Source: Pipra filicauda
Lineage: Eukaryota > Chordata > Aves > Passeriformes > Pipridae
Direction of reading: 5' to 3'
Length of the DNA: 64,000 bases
NCBI RefSeq assembly: GCF_003945595.2
Contig: NW_024104764.1
Coordinates: 159,953 to 223,952 of the forward strand
This document shows, piece after piece, positions 23,891 through 35,398 of this stretch. How positions within the stretch are numbered: the first letter of the stretch is position 1; each line of letters starts with the position of its first letter. The position numbers and the translations under genes were made by a program. Under the pieces are notes generated by a model. It did no database searches. It was given only the letters and a program-made list of their open reading frames with translations, and was not told the origin of the DNA.

Positions 23891-24373
23891 CCTGAGAGGT
23901 CTCTGTGGGTTCACAAGTGACTGTTCCCTAGAGGGGTGGGGGTGTGTGCTGGCACAGGGGTGTGGCTTTGTGTCTGCCTTAAATTTAGCAGGTGTAGGGA
24001 AAGAGGACTGGGTGGTTCTGGTTCAGAGCATGGGTCAGCCTGTCTTGCTGTCCTGCCTCTTCCTCATGGTGGAGCCTCTGGCCTTGGCCTCCCCCAGCTC
24101 TGACCTTTCCTTCTGCACTTGAAGGCAGGGTTGGTTTTGTATTATGCATTTGCATTTATTTATACTGAATTTCATCTGTGGTTTTGCACATCTAGACTAC
24201 CTTCCAGAAAGTTAGCTTAGGTCTGAAAGTCTCTCTCTGCCACCTCGCCACTGCTGATTGCTACAGGTAATTGTTCTGTCCATCAGAAAGTGGGTTATCT
24301 GTCTAATTTCACTGTCATTGGTCACTTCCTGATCTGACAAAGATTGATCTTATATTGTTCTTCTTCTTTTTAG

Positions 24374-25999
24374 AGAGATGATGTGAATGGGCTGCAAGAA
24401 CCTGACGAGATGGATGGAGATCTGCCCTGTGCTGAGGTGGATGGAGCAGTGTCCTCTGCCACAGCAGCAGATCTGGGAGGGGAGATGCCCTGTGTGGAGA
24501 GTTATACTGAAGGAGAAGTGTCCAGTGCCCAGAGAGATGCAGGAGAGATGACCAGCACAAAAGAAGAAGAAGCTTGTGCTGAGGGCAGTGTGGAAGGAGA
24601 GATTCCTGGCACTGACAGCGACAGGGAAGGAGAGAATCCAGGCACTGATAGTGATGGGGAAGGGGAGATGCCCTGTGCTGAAAGTGATGCAAAGGAAGAG
24701 GCATCTTGCTCTGAGAGCGATGGGGAAGAAGTACCAGAACCTGGAATCCCTGCTGCTTCAAGGAAAATAGCTTCTCTTTCCTCTCCCCTGCGGGCGATCA
24801 TCCGCCTGCGGCAGCGCTACCGCCTGCAGAAGAAAAGCCGCCTGCACTTGGAGCTCCCTCGGGAAAAGCCTGCGGAGTTTGTCCACACGAGGCTGCTCCA
24901 AAGGCAGCTCTCCCTGAACAGAACTGGCCTGTATGGCCCTTCCATGTCCCTCTTTAACCAGACAGGCTTTGAAAGCTCCCAGTACTTCACCTTCGACACG
25001 TCGGTGGAGCAGCACGCGATGAAAAAGTGTCGGCGGAAGAAGAGCCGAAGGAAATCTAGGATGGTCCTCTATCCAGACAAAACAAAAAGGTACCTTCCAA
25101 CAGAGGAGAAGAGCAAGGCAAAACGCTGCCTCTTCTTGCTCATGGCCATCATGTTCTTCCAGATTCTCAATGCAATAGAGAACCTGGATGATAACCTCCA
25201 AAAATACGACCTGGATGGTTTGGAGAAAACAATGCACCGGGAAGTATTTGGGCAGAAGGTCGCTGTGGAAAGCATTGTGGAATTACTGAAAGACTATCTG
25301 GCTACCCACATCCACAACAAGCCTCTAGTCATCTCTTTAAACGGCCCAACAGGAGTGGGGAAGAGTCACGTTGGCTGGCTGCTGGCCAAACATTTTCGTT
25401 CCGTCATGGCCAGTGACTTTGTGCTGCAGTACTTTGTAATGCACCACTGCCCCAGCGGGGGGGATCCTCTGGCGTGTGAAATAGATCTGTCAGAGAAGAT
25501 TTCTGACATCGTTACAAGAGCTGAAATAGAGGAGAAGACGCCCCTGTTTATTCTGGACGAGGTGGAACTCATGTCTCCGGTCCTGCTGGATACTCTCAGC
25601 CGATTCTTCGAACCCAATCAAACCAACGAGTTCCTCAATGCCATCTACATTTTAATCAGCAACATAGGAGGTGGTGAAATAACCAAGTTCCTTATCCAGA
25701 ACGACTCCGCTGAGCTCCTGCGTCAGCACCGGGGAGCTGAAGAGCTGGTGAGCATCATCCAGCCGGTGCTGAGCGATGTCCACCCCCTCTGGAAGTCTGC
25801 AGACATCGTCCCATTTGTTCTGCTGGAGAAGACTCACGTCATAAACTGCTTCCTAGAGCAGATGAGGAGGGAAGGGCTGTACCCCGACCAGAAGCACCTT
25901 GAACATTTAGCGAATCAGCTCAGTTACTACTCGACAGGGGACAAGCAGTACTCCAGGACAGGCTGCAAGCAGGTTGTGGCCAAAGTCAACCTCCAGTAG
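24374..25999 (+). CDS. TOR4A: TOR4A, torsin family 4 member A (single coding exon)
   Basis: TOR4A is a torsin-type AAA+ ATPase anchored in the ER/nuclear-envelope membrane. The exon opens after acceptor TTCTTCTTCTTTTTAG. The frame is open from the acceptor, and the first ATG in frame is at 24,410, giving 529 residues to the TAG at 25,997; translation could also begin in an upstream exon. From ATG 24,410: residues 1-110 form an acidic repetitive extension; about 205-235 a basic KKSRRKSRMVLYP region; about 240-257 a membrane segment (CLFLLMAIMFFQIL); then the AAA+ domain with Walker A GPTGVGKS at 312-319, Walker B FILDE with D383/E384, a sensor-1 type stretch (YILISNIGGGE), and a C-terminal GCKQVVAKVNL motif with the conserved Cys. 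Human TOR4A is 423 residues, so the extra length is mostly N-terminal. It looks intact and functional. Confidence 0.95.
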   Translation, partial: RDDVNGLQEPDEMDGDLPCAEVDGAVSSATAADLGGEMPCVESYTEGEVSSAQRDAGEMTSTKEEEACAEGSVEGEIPGTDSDREGENPGTDSDGEGEMPCAESDAKEEASCSESDGEEVPEPGIPAASRKIASLSSPLRAIIRLRQRYRLQKKSRLHLELPREKPAEFVHTRLLQRQLSLNRTGLYGPSMSLFNQTGFESSQYFTFDTSVEQHAMKKCRRKKSRRKSRMVLYPDKTKRYLPTEEKSKAKRCLFLLMAIMFFQILNAIENLDDNLQKYDLDGLEKTMHREVFGQKVAVESIVELLKDYLATHIHNKPLVISLNGPTGVGKSHVGWLLAKHFRSVMASDFVLQYFVMHHCPSGGDPLACEIDLSEKISDIVTRAEIEEKTPLFILDEVELMSPVLLDTLSRFFEPNQTNEFLNAIYILISNIGGGEITKFLIQNDSAELLRQHRGAEELVSIIQPVLSDVHPLWKSADIVPFVLLEKTHVINCFLEQMRREGLYPDQKHLEHLANQLSYYSTGDKQYSRTGCKQVVAKVNLQ

Positions 26000-27240
26000 G
26001 GATTTACTGCAGAGAGACCAAGCCCTGCTCTCAGGATTGGCCACACTGTGGGTTTATGGAGGGGTACGTTACATCAGGCTGTGGTCAAGGTGTCCTTTCT
26101 CAGCCCTGCACCGACTCTGTCGCGGTCAAGGTGGAGGGATGGCAGCCCAGACAACCCTGTTCTCCTCCTCAGGCTTCACTTGTTCCTGATGTTCCGTGAA
26201 TAAGGAAGGGCAAGAAAGCCCAAACCACCTCCCAATAACTGTGAGGTGCTTTGTTCCTCACGTTCTCGTTGGGATACTTGTCATTAGGGAGTTGTGAGGT
26301 GGCACCAAAAGCTGCAGGACCCAAAGAGGAGGATGAAACAATTCCTGGGTCGCTGCCCCTGCAGAACACGTCGCCTCACGTGTCTCACTCCCTCCCAGGC
26401 TCACAGTCACCAGCTCTTTGCTGTTCTTGGTCCTGGCTGGTGTGTGCAGAGCAGAGGCAGGGCTGGACACCTGGGGGAACTGAGAGAATTTGTGGCTCCT
26501 GCTCCCCCAAATCACGGGCAGCCAGAGCTCTGCTGTCCGCACCTCCTACGTGACCACATCCTCGGGAGAGCGCTTTGTGGATCTGCTCCTGGGCTGTTGA
26601 TCTTCTGAGCTCATACCTGAGCTCACCTTTGGCACCTGCAGTGAGTTTTCTGCCCTGCAGGTCTGTTTGGGCTCGCCTTGGAGCCTGCTGGGCCGTGCCA
26701 GCCGGTGCAGGAGTAACCTCCAGATTGTTTCAGGTCTGGTGGTGACAACTCGTCCCCAGAGCTCTTCTGCTTTTTGCTCCGGGCCCACGTCACTGTGCTC
26801 GTTATCTGGAAAGCCCAGAATAGCAACTGATGTATATTAAGCAACACACACTGGAAAAGACAGTTTGGGCTGCCTGGGCCTGTGCAGTGGGAATGCTGGG
26901 CTTGTTCCCAGTCCTGTGAGGCCAAGAGGAGGCTCTTTGCCAGCAAGACCCAGGTGAGAATTCAGCCTGGGAGCACCTCGGGAAGAGCACATGTCCATGT
27001 TTTGAGCAGGCAAACTGAGCAGGTATTTATGACATCGTTTTTTTCAGGTTTTGGTTTTGTGCAAGGTTTCTACAATTTGCTGTGAATTCCCACATAGGTA
27101 GCCCCGTGGATGTTTGCACTGGGTGTTTGATTCACCTCTTGCTAATTGTTGGTCTCCAAAGACTCCATCACAAACCCCTGCTTCCAGAGCTGTTGTCAGG
27201 AATAAACCCAAACTATCCTGAATAAAACAATTCAAAGTGC
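26000..27240 (+). other. Probable TOR4A 3' UTR
   Basis: This is noncoding sequence between the TOR4A stop and two AATAAA hexamers at 27,201 and 27,221. No repeat or other gene was recognised. A 1.2-kb 3' UTR would be ordinary for a bird gene, but earlier cleavage cannot be excluded. Confidence 0.5.
27201..27226 (+). terminator. Tandem AATAAA polyadenylation signals
   Basis: Two AATAAA hexamers 20 bp apart (27,201 and 27,221), followed by TTCCTTTATTGGAC. They are the first canonical signals found after TOR4A and are likely to define its 3' end. Confidence 0.55.
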
Positions 27241-28195
27241 ATTTCCTTTATTGGACTGAAATGTGGTTTTCCTCTCAAATTTCTCTGGCACTGCCATGCC
27301 TGTGCTTCCCGGTGGCTTGGACTGGGGGCAAGAACTACAGCTTTGCTGCAGGTTTTTTGCAGGCCACCTCGAGGTGCTCCTGGTGAGCCCAGTCCCAAAC
27401 CCACACAGGGCAGCAGTGCCACAATCTGGGCACTCCACAGCTCCTCCATCTAAGCCACCTCCTAAATTCAAGTGTCCTCAAAAACCAATGTGTGTGAGCT
27501 GGTTTTCATAGCTTAGAGAGATTTTACTACCAGGACAGTTAAGATGTTTTTATCCTGGATAAGGCACAACTCAGGAACCAGGATTCTCCTCCTCTTCCAG
27601 CTGGGAGAGGGAGAGATGTTAGTTCTGTTTTTTCAGCCAAGGTCTCTTGTTTCTAAACACCCACCCATGGGGTGTTTAGTTTTGCCAGAAGTCCCTGGGT
27701 GCCTCTGCACCAACCATCACACCCTGAGAAAGGTGAGGGTGACTTCAAGTGGAGCTGAGCATCTGCAGAGCTTGTTTCCAACCCTCTAAGACTCACCTGC
27801 CCTAAACCAGGGGGCCCAGCCCTTCCCTGAGTGAGCTGCCTGAGTTTTGCTGAGGCACCACAGCCCATGGCTTTGTACCCACCAGGAGCTGCACGCTGGG
27901 TCACCATGAGCAGCTCAGCACCCTTGGGTGCAGCAGCAAAAGGCCCCTCATGGCTCTGCTTGGGCAGACCAGGGACATACTGCACTCTCTTGCCTCCCCC
28001 TCTATCTCACCCCACTTCTGCACATCAAAACCCTCTCAAAGCAAAGCTGTCCTGACGACTTTGCACAAGGCTTTGGGTGCCCTGTGCACCTTGAAGACCT
28101 GCCAAGGTCTTTGCCTCCCACAAAGCTCCTCTCAGTGCTAAGAAGGGGGGAAGGGGGGCTCAGCTTCCTTTCAACCCTCCCCATGCCCCCAGTTC

Positions 28196-28262
28196 ACACA
28201 GAATCACGGAATCTTTAAGGGTGAGAAGACTTCCAAGATCATCAAGTTGAACCTTCAGTGGC
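28196..28262 (-). mobile_element. CR1 terminus, minus orientation
   Basis: The plus strand reads ACACAGAATCACGGAATCTT, then AAGACTTCCAAGATCATCAA and GTTGAACCTTC. Only the terminal 65 bp or so is recognisable. Confidence 0.8.
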
Positions 28263-29002
28263 ATTCCTGTACCTCTGGAGGCCTTTCTCAGCACAGGAAC
28301 CTCCAGGGCACGGAGAGGACTTTCCCTGCCAGAAGACAAGGATGTCTGGCCAGGTTGTCCCCAGTCCCAGCATGTCCCATGACTCATCCCAGCTCAAATG
28401 GCTCTTCATGTTGTCCCCAAGCCCAGCCTCCCCCAGGATCCCAGCTCTGTCCATACTGTCCCTGGCCCCAAGCTTCCCTGAAATCCCCTGCAAAGCCACC
28501 AGCCCCTCCAAGGCTTTCCAGGCAGTGGAACTGGCACGTGGGTGATCCACAGAGCTGGGCACCAGGATGGCTCCTTCCTCAGTGCTGGGCAGAGGGAGCT
28601 GGTCCAAGGGAAGGGAGCATTGAGGAGAATGAAACCTCCTCATCTCCCACACTGGCTGTGCCAGGCCTGCTGAGGTTCTCCACCTTTGCTCATGACAGGA
28701 GCACTGTCCTGCTGTGTCAGCCACGAGAACCTCTGCAGGAGCTGACATCAACTCCCACACTTACACTTACCTACCTCCTCCAGATTACACCCTGGCACAC
28801 CCACTGAGGGCCCAGATGATGAGCCTGGGTTAGGAATTAAACAGGTAATCCTTCAAATTCCAAGGCTGGAGTTTGGGGACCAAAGGACAAAGTGGCTTGT
28901 CCTTGGTTCCACCCCCCAGCCAGGCTCTCCCATCTTTCCTTAGTGGTTCCTGAGAAAGGGCTGGAAGCTGGAGACCAGGTGGCCCACAAATTGATTCTAC
29001 AT

Positions 29003-29096
29003 GAGGTTTCAAATATGCAAAGCACTGGCAGGAAGGAGACAGCAGTGCTTGGTTCTCCCAGCCTTTCTAGGGCAGAGTGTGGAGTTGGCTCCAGAG
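29003..29096 (+). repeat. 94-bp duplicated element, copy 1
   Basis: Begins GAGGTTTCAAATATGCAAAG and ends GAGTTGGCTCCAGAG. It differs from the copy at 30,978-31,071 at about 6 of 94 positions. It does not match the CR1 tails here; it may be part of an LTR or another uncharacterised repeat. Confidence 0.85.
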
Positions 29097-29159
29097 GCTG
29101 GGAGGTTTTTATTTTATGTGCAAGAAGCTTTGGGATGATGCTCTCAGGCATGTGGGACT

Positions 29160-29266
29160 GACTCTTGGAGAGTGTGATTCTTGGGGATGGGCCTGTGCAG
29201 GGCTGAGGGTTGGACTCCATGATCCTTGTGGGTCCCTTCCAACTCAGCATATCCTGGGATTCTGTG
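29160..29266 (+). mobile_element. CR1 terminus, plus orientation
   Basis: Reads CTTGGGGATGGGCCTGTGCA, GGTTGGACTCCATGATCCTT, GTGGGTCCCTTCCAACTCAG and CTGGGATTCTGTGAT, a clean CR1 3' end of the same subfamily as the copy at 57.5 kb. Confidence 0.88.
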
Positions 29267-30977
29267 ATATGGTGACAATGAACTGCTTTCACCAAACTTG
29301 GAGCCCTCCAGGCAGGGACTCTGTGGTCGGGGTTCCCAGGACACTCCTGTGGATCCTGCAGGGATGGGGCTGTGTCCTCTGTGCAGTGCAGGGCTGGGGG
29401 AGCAGCAATGGGATGTGCCCTGTGTTTCTCCATGGACATGGCCCAGCTCCAGCCAGAGGAAGGCGGGTGCATGAACACGTTCTGCATGAGCTCTGGATAA
29501 CTTCAGCTGCCTCCAGGAGGAGAGGTTGGTATTTAAATATTCCTAAAAAGGACCTAATCCCAGCTGCCTCTGTTAATCAAAGCAGCCTGTCTAAAGCTGC
29601 CTCCAGAAGTGGCTGGCGGGGCCAGCCTGGCTGTGAGGCTGAGTGCTCCTGGGGTTTCCCTGCACCACGGGAAGGTGCTGCAGGGATGACACAGCTCTGG
29701 CCCAGAGCTCTCTGTTACCCCACAGCATCACACCAGCCTCGCTGGGCTCCCTGAGCTTTCCAAGCACTGTTTCCCTGGAGCTGCTCCCACTGCACTGTGC
29801 CCACCCAGCAGGGCCTTGTCCTCACTGCTGGTGCCTCTGGCTCTCCCAGGGCACCACAGAGGATCTGTGATGTTGGCCCAGCTCTGAGCAGCGTTTGCAG
29901 AGAGATGCAAAGGAAGGTGCCACTTGCAAGGGGTGCAGGGGGACGGTGAGCCCATCTCTGTGTACACCAGTGATGTGCCCTTTATGCACAGGGCAAGGAA
30001 AAGATGCTGCCAGTCTCTGGAAGGGTCTGTGCTTTGCTGCTTTCTTTCCTGTGGTCATCACTAAAAAGACAAGGTAACACCAGGAAAGCAGATTTTGACC
30101 CCAGTGACAGCAGGGGAAGATCAGGGGCTGCAGCAGGGGAGGAAAGAGCTGGGACAGCCCAGGTAACTCAGGGCTTTCCCAGTGGCTGTGAATGGGGCAA
30201 TTCCTCTGAGGGTGCAGAGGGAATGGCTTTTGAGACCACACAGTGATGGGGTGATCCTTTGAAAGGTGGAGAGAGGAAAAGCACCCCCTCTCCTTGGGAA
30301 TGAGGAGGAGGCACAGGCAAATACCTGTGAGCATCTGGGAGAGGGGGGAGAAAAAACATCCAACATTTTTCAAGGTAAGTTGTAACCACAGAATCTAATT
30401 TCCTCCTCTGACAGGATATTCAAAGAATAGCTCTTAATAGTTACTAGGATGAACTGGAAAGAGTTTTCCAGAGCTGGGGAAACGAAATATTCCATAAATG
30501 GTGGAGAGGACAGAGTCAGACACGGGGACAGACACAGTTAGAATTTAGAGAGGACGGGGAGATGAGAGGCATGCAAGCATTGCAGGAGACAGGCTTGGGA
30601 TGAAAAGCATAAACTGGAGGAAAGGTCTGAAGGAAGGTGCTGCAGAGGAGGGTGGGAGTGAGCAAATGCACGTTCCTGGATAGGGAGGGTGAAGGGATGA
30701 AAGCAAACCAAGCCTGGGGGGATCGAGGCACCTGAGCTCTGCAGGAGGGATAATACCCCGGGTTTCGAGAATGGCAAACATCCATTAGAATGTATAAATA
30801 GGTGTGTTGCATATGCAAGAGATGAAGTAATGTGGGGCCACGCTGGAGCAGCGTGGCCATATTTGGGCACCTCGTGGGGTGGAGGGAGACCTCGGCACCA
30901 GCATCCTGCTGGGAAGAGGGAGCAGGACGAGAGGGGGAGTGAGGAGCCCCGGGAAGCGTCTCAGGTGAACATGATAA

Positions 30978-31071
30978 GAGGTTTCAAATATGCAAAACAC
31001 TGGCAGGAAGGAGACAGCGGTGCTTGGTTCTCCCAGCCCTCCTCGGGCAGGGTGTGGAGTTGGCTCCAGAG
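30978..31071 (+). repeat. 94-bp duplicated element, copy 2
   Basis: About 94 percent identical to 29,003-29,096 by eye, in the same orientation and 1.98 kb away. The flanks resemble each other weakly (a Leu-Glu-Pro-Thr-Pro-His reading on the minus strand recurs in both), so the original repeat was longer than the conserved core. Confidence 0.85.
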
Positions 31072-31829
31072 AAAGAGATTTATGTAAAACTTTTGGAAAA
31101 CTGCTGTAGCTGCAGGAGTGAAGCACCAAAACGGATCGACTGGGGAGGCTGCAGAGTTGCTGCCACTGAGGCTGGGGGTAGAGGAGGATGGTTTAGCCAA
31201 AGACACAGGATTTTGCCTCGGTGGTCTCAGGACTTTGCCTGTCCCCTGTCACCCCTCGTGCCTGTCAAGGGTTCAGCTGGAACTTTCTCCCACCCAGCAC
31301 TCAGCTGCTCTCACTTGCAGTCCTTGGTCTTCAGAGGTTACACCAATTTAACATCACTCCTCTGTAAGGGATTTGCCTCAGTTCCTAAGATACCTGGATT
31401 TAGGTGCAAAGTTTCAGGCACCTGCATCTGAAAACTGTCAGCCTGGAAAAGTGTGGTGAGATCAGCAAGGCACTGCCCAAGTGGATTGATTTCCCAGGGT
31501 GGGACGGGTTAGAAGGACAAGGGACTCAGTCATCCTTGAAACTAGAGGATGCAGAAGAGGTAATCGGATAATAAACTAATCTGGAACCTCATTTACTTCC
31601 TCTTGATGCTTTTCTCTCATCAATTCAGTTTATTAGTATATATTAGGTATTATTTTAGGGTCTGTATTTAGAGCTACCTCAAAGGACTTGTAGCCACCTC
31701 CAAGAAGCACCTGCAGAAAGGGCAGCCCTTCCCAGTATGGGCCAGTATTCACCAGTTACAGATGTGGAGCTGGTCGGTGTCTCCCTGTGTCACTGGGCAG
31801 GAGCAGAGCTCTGCACTGTGGGACTTGGC

Positions 31830-32170
31830 ATCAGCTCCTGCTGCTCCTCCAGCTGTGGAGATCACAGCACAGAGCCACTCACTGCTCCGTGCAGGATACA
31901 CACAGTGCAGGATCCTCTGTGGATGCTAATTTGAATTTGCTCACACTGTGCTTCCTGTGATGTCTTATCAACTGATCCCTCAGGCTGGGATTCAGCTGCC
32001 CTAATTTTGGTATCTTGAGGAACTCTTGAGTAATTCTGCCTGGGATTTCCCCAACCCTTCCTCCTGAAAAGAGCCTGCCCAGGAACCCAGGCCTGGGAAA
32101 ACACTGCCTGGAAAACCTTCCCTGAGCCACAGCTCGTGCTCTGGGCTCCCTGGGCAGGGTTGGACCCCTG
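31830..32170. repeat. Diverged duplicated block, copy 1
   Basis: Shares collinear blocks with 37,905-38,195, notably GCTGGGATTCAGCTGCCCTA and the segments around it. On the minus strand the two copies read in the same frame (PKLGQLNPSLR is identical in both), with stops outside the block. It is not CR1-like. Confidence 0.75.
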
Positions 32171-32659
32171 GTGCCCGTGCAGCCCTCAGGTTCTCCCAGC
32201 CCCCTGCAGTTCTGTGCTCCTGGATGTGCCAGCACAGTGCTGAGGGGATCTACCCCTGCTGCATCCCACCCCAACTGCCCAGCCATCCTCACCCAACATC
32301 TTCCATCCAGGACAGAGGGATTCCTCAGGAATTCCTGCAGGACACACTCATGCTGGGCAGCAGCTGTGGGACAGTCCAGCTTAGTTTGGGGTGGCAGTGT
32401 GGAAGCCATTGCTGTGCTGACTGTGGGGCACCTTTGTGGGTGCCTTTTGCCCTGCACTTGGCTTTTATTGGTGATACTGCATCTCCCTGCTGGGCCTTTT
32501 CCCTGGGGATGAGCCTGGAGGGAGCACCATGTTCTCCCCAGCTCCCAGCCTTGCTGCTCCAGCCTGGGACACCTCACCAGATCCCCACAGCTCCTGTTAA
32601 CTTTTGGCACCAGCTACAGCTTCCCAGAGGGGCACAAGGGATCCATCCTCCACCAGATT

Positions 32660-35290
32660 TTGTCACCTGACCCCCCCTGAGGTGACTGCACACTTTTTGT
32701 GGCCAGCAAGTGATATGTGAAAGAAAGCAGAGCATTAATTGCAGCCAAACCCTCTGTTTTCACCTGTACCTTTGCCCCCTCTTGCTCCTACAATGTGCTG
32801 CACTATCCAAATGCTCTCAACTCACACCAGACCTGTGTGGTATCTCACCTGTTCTTCTGAACTGAGATAAAATAAATTCAAAATCCTGGAGAAAGATATT
32901 CCCAGTACTTATGATTTCCTTTTTAACCTTCCAAGCCACCCAATACAAGATGTGTGCAGCAGGAGTTGCAGGTATAACTGTCTGAAATCAGCAAATAGGA
33001 TGTCACATTCCCAGCCAGCCCTCCCCAGCTTCCACATTTCCCAAGCCCGTGGCCAAAGGGGGACGTAACAACTCTTAGCTGGCACAACTTGGCATTTCTA
33101 TCATGTGCCTTTTCAGATCTATCACAGCAAACTGCCCAGTTCCTCCTGAGATGACTTCACTCATTCTCCCTGTGGGATCAAGGTTTCTGAGTCCTGGACT
33201 TGCTTTGCCTTTGACAAGGTCCTGCCATCCCTCTGGGTGCCGTGGGGGCCTTGGAAAGTCACTTCTGAGCTTTTTCTTCGAGGATAAGCTGGTCCTTGGC
33301 TTCAAGGTTGTTGCTTCTCCCTCCGAGGCGAAGAAGGGCTCGTGTGCCTTGGGTTTGCTCCAGCCATTCCGGGTGATGTAATGAGGTTCCTGCCCCTCCC
33401 TGCAGGTCTCTTCAGCACAAACAGCACCAACAGCCCTGGATTCCTGGGTGGCTCGAGGTCAGAACACAATGCTCAGTGTTGCAGAGCACCTTTGCCTGAC
33501 GTGACCTGGTGTCCTCAGCTCCATCAGTGCTGTGCCCTCTGTCGTCTTCAGCTGCAAAAGCCACTCCATGCTGCTCCTTTTGTTCCCATGACCCATGCAA
33601 CCTCCCTTTATGCCAAACATCCAGCACCTCCACCTCTGAATGCTGCTCCTGATGCACCCACAGCTCAGTTTTTGCCTTTGGTGATCACTGAAGTCTCTGG
33701 GTTAGAGGGGGTGGATGAAAATCAATTCCTTGGATCCAGCTCAACAGATGTTTTTTCTTCTCCTTGCACCTGGTGGGCAGATCTGCTTTTTGCAGTGCTG
33801 ATTCATCTCAGTTCTTCTCACTTGAGGAGGATCCAGTGACCTGCTTGGACAAGCTCACCTGGGAGTTATAAATACATCCTTGTGTAATCCTGACATGACA
33901 ATAAGCTAATGGGGATTGGAAATGAGAACAGGATTTGTCCCTACAGGTAGAGCCCCCTCTTCTTGGGGCTCCTTCTGAGGCTGGGTTATTACTCTCCTCC
34001 CTACAGCTGGGTGTTGGGCAATGCTGGTGAGATGGATTAGGGCTGTGAGAGGTGTGAGATGTGGAACTTCACTGAGAAGCCTCTCCATGATTAACAGCAG
34101 GTGATGCCAGGGCTGGAGTCACATCCTGGACAGGCTGTGTGCCTGTTACCTGCACCAAGGTGGCACAGCTCATACGATGGGACAGCTCGAAAAAATTGAT
34201 CTGTCTGTCTCCTTGGATACGATCCTGATTGAAATAAGGGGTGTCTGGTTGGGGCAGCTGCCTGTGGCACTTTCTTCTCTGAACTGAGCTAAGAAGGGCT
34301 GAAATCCCTGGCCTGGGAGTGGGAGGATGTCACAAATCCCCAGCCTGACTCACTCAGGTGTTGGCAGCGGGGTGGGTCCGGGGGCTCAGACACCACAGGG
34401 CAAGGCAGCAGCAATCCACATGAATTATTGCCCTGTTGTGGGCCTCTTTTAACCCACTTGTGTGATCCAGGTGCTGCCTGTCAGCACTGCACCAGCCCAG
34501 GCAGTGGTGGGCAGTGAGTGCCCAGCACTGACACGGGCACTGAGCACATCAGAGTTACAGAATGAGCCATCTCCCCCCACTCCAGGCAGCTTCCCCGGGA
34601 GATGGTGACTCAGGAGGCTGCTTGGGCCAATTCTTTACATCTTCAGAGCTGCCTTGCCATGAGCTGCCAGTGAGTGGGTGATTTTGGAAGCAGGAATTTG
34701 TCTCCCAGCCCTCTGGACTTGCAGCAGTGGAAAAAGGTTGCTGAAGACCACTGAAGTTCTGCCTTTAAGCCCTGGCTGTGTCTCAGGTTTAAGCACAAGA
34801 CAGTGCCCTGATGAAGGGGATTTTCAACAGCAGGTGTCCTGAGGTGATCCATGGGCTCCAGCACTCGGAATGGGGATTAGGGATGGTTGCAGAAGCCACC
34901 AGCAGTGCTGCCATGTGAAATTAGTGACCGATCACCTTGGGTGGTACATACCTAGAAGTGGGACTTCATGTGCTGTAGTCACTGTGTTTGTGGCTGCATT
35001 TTATTCTTGCCTGAGACTTGGTTTCCAGTGGAATAAGCCCAACTGAGAGTTTTCCCATCGTGACAGCAGGTGACACAGTGGTGATTTACTGGAAGCACAG
35101 AGGTTTGATGCCTTGTGACATAAAGCCAACATCACTTTGTTCTTCCAAAAAGCAGAAAGCAAGCAATGTTAGGGGGTCCAAAGAGCAAGAGGAGATGTCA
35201 AAGAATAGTTTTAGAATTTGAGCATTTGCCCTTTGCTGCTTCGTGGTGGTTAAAGACTACCTGAGAAGACTTAAGTTATAACCAGTTATA
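32660..35290. other. No recognisable feature
   Basis: Nothing beyond short chance ORFs was seen in this stretch. Base composition is unremarkable, and no tandem repeat, CR1 tail, RNA gene or exon was identified. Confidence 0.5.
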
Positions 35291-35302
35291 TTTACCTGAT
35301 TG

Positions 35303-35398
35303 GGTGGAAGATGTCCCTACCCATGGCAGTAGGGTTGGAACCGGATGATTTTAAGGTCCTTTCCAACCCAAACCAGTCTATGATTCTATTATTCTATT
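35303..35398 (+). mobile_element. CR1 terminus, plus orientation
   Basis: Reads GTCCCTACCCATGGCAGTAG, GGATGATTTTAAGGTCCTTT, CCAACCCAAACCAGTCTATG and ATTCTATTATTCTAT, ending in the ATTCTATN-type CR1 3' repeat and then a T run. Confidence 0.93.

Larger units (their letters stand above)
12720..24360. other. Intergenic region between ANAPC2 and TOR4A
   Basis: No coding exon of a known family could be recognised in these 11.6 kb. The longest ORFs (about 17.2-18.6 kb and 19.9-20.8 kb) are in GC-rich, stop-poor sequence, overlap in several frames, have skewed Pro/Gly/Ala composition and lack recognisable motifs, so they are treated as chance. NRARP, which adjoins TOR4A in human, was not found. The segment contains the CR1 copies listed separately and may include noncoding 5' exons of TOR4A. 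Confidence 0.6.

Noticed and set aside
12720..24360. NRARP next to TOR4A
   Set aside because: No ankyrin-repeat coding sequence resembling NRARP was found on either strand, despite human synteny.
30780..30810. TATAAATA box as a promoter
   Set aside because: There is no downstream exon or CpG support. It is kept only as context for a possible LTR.
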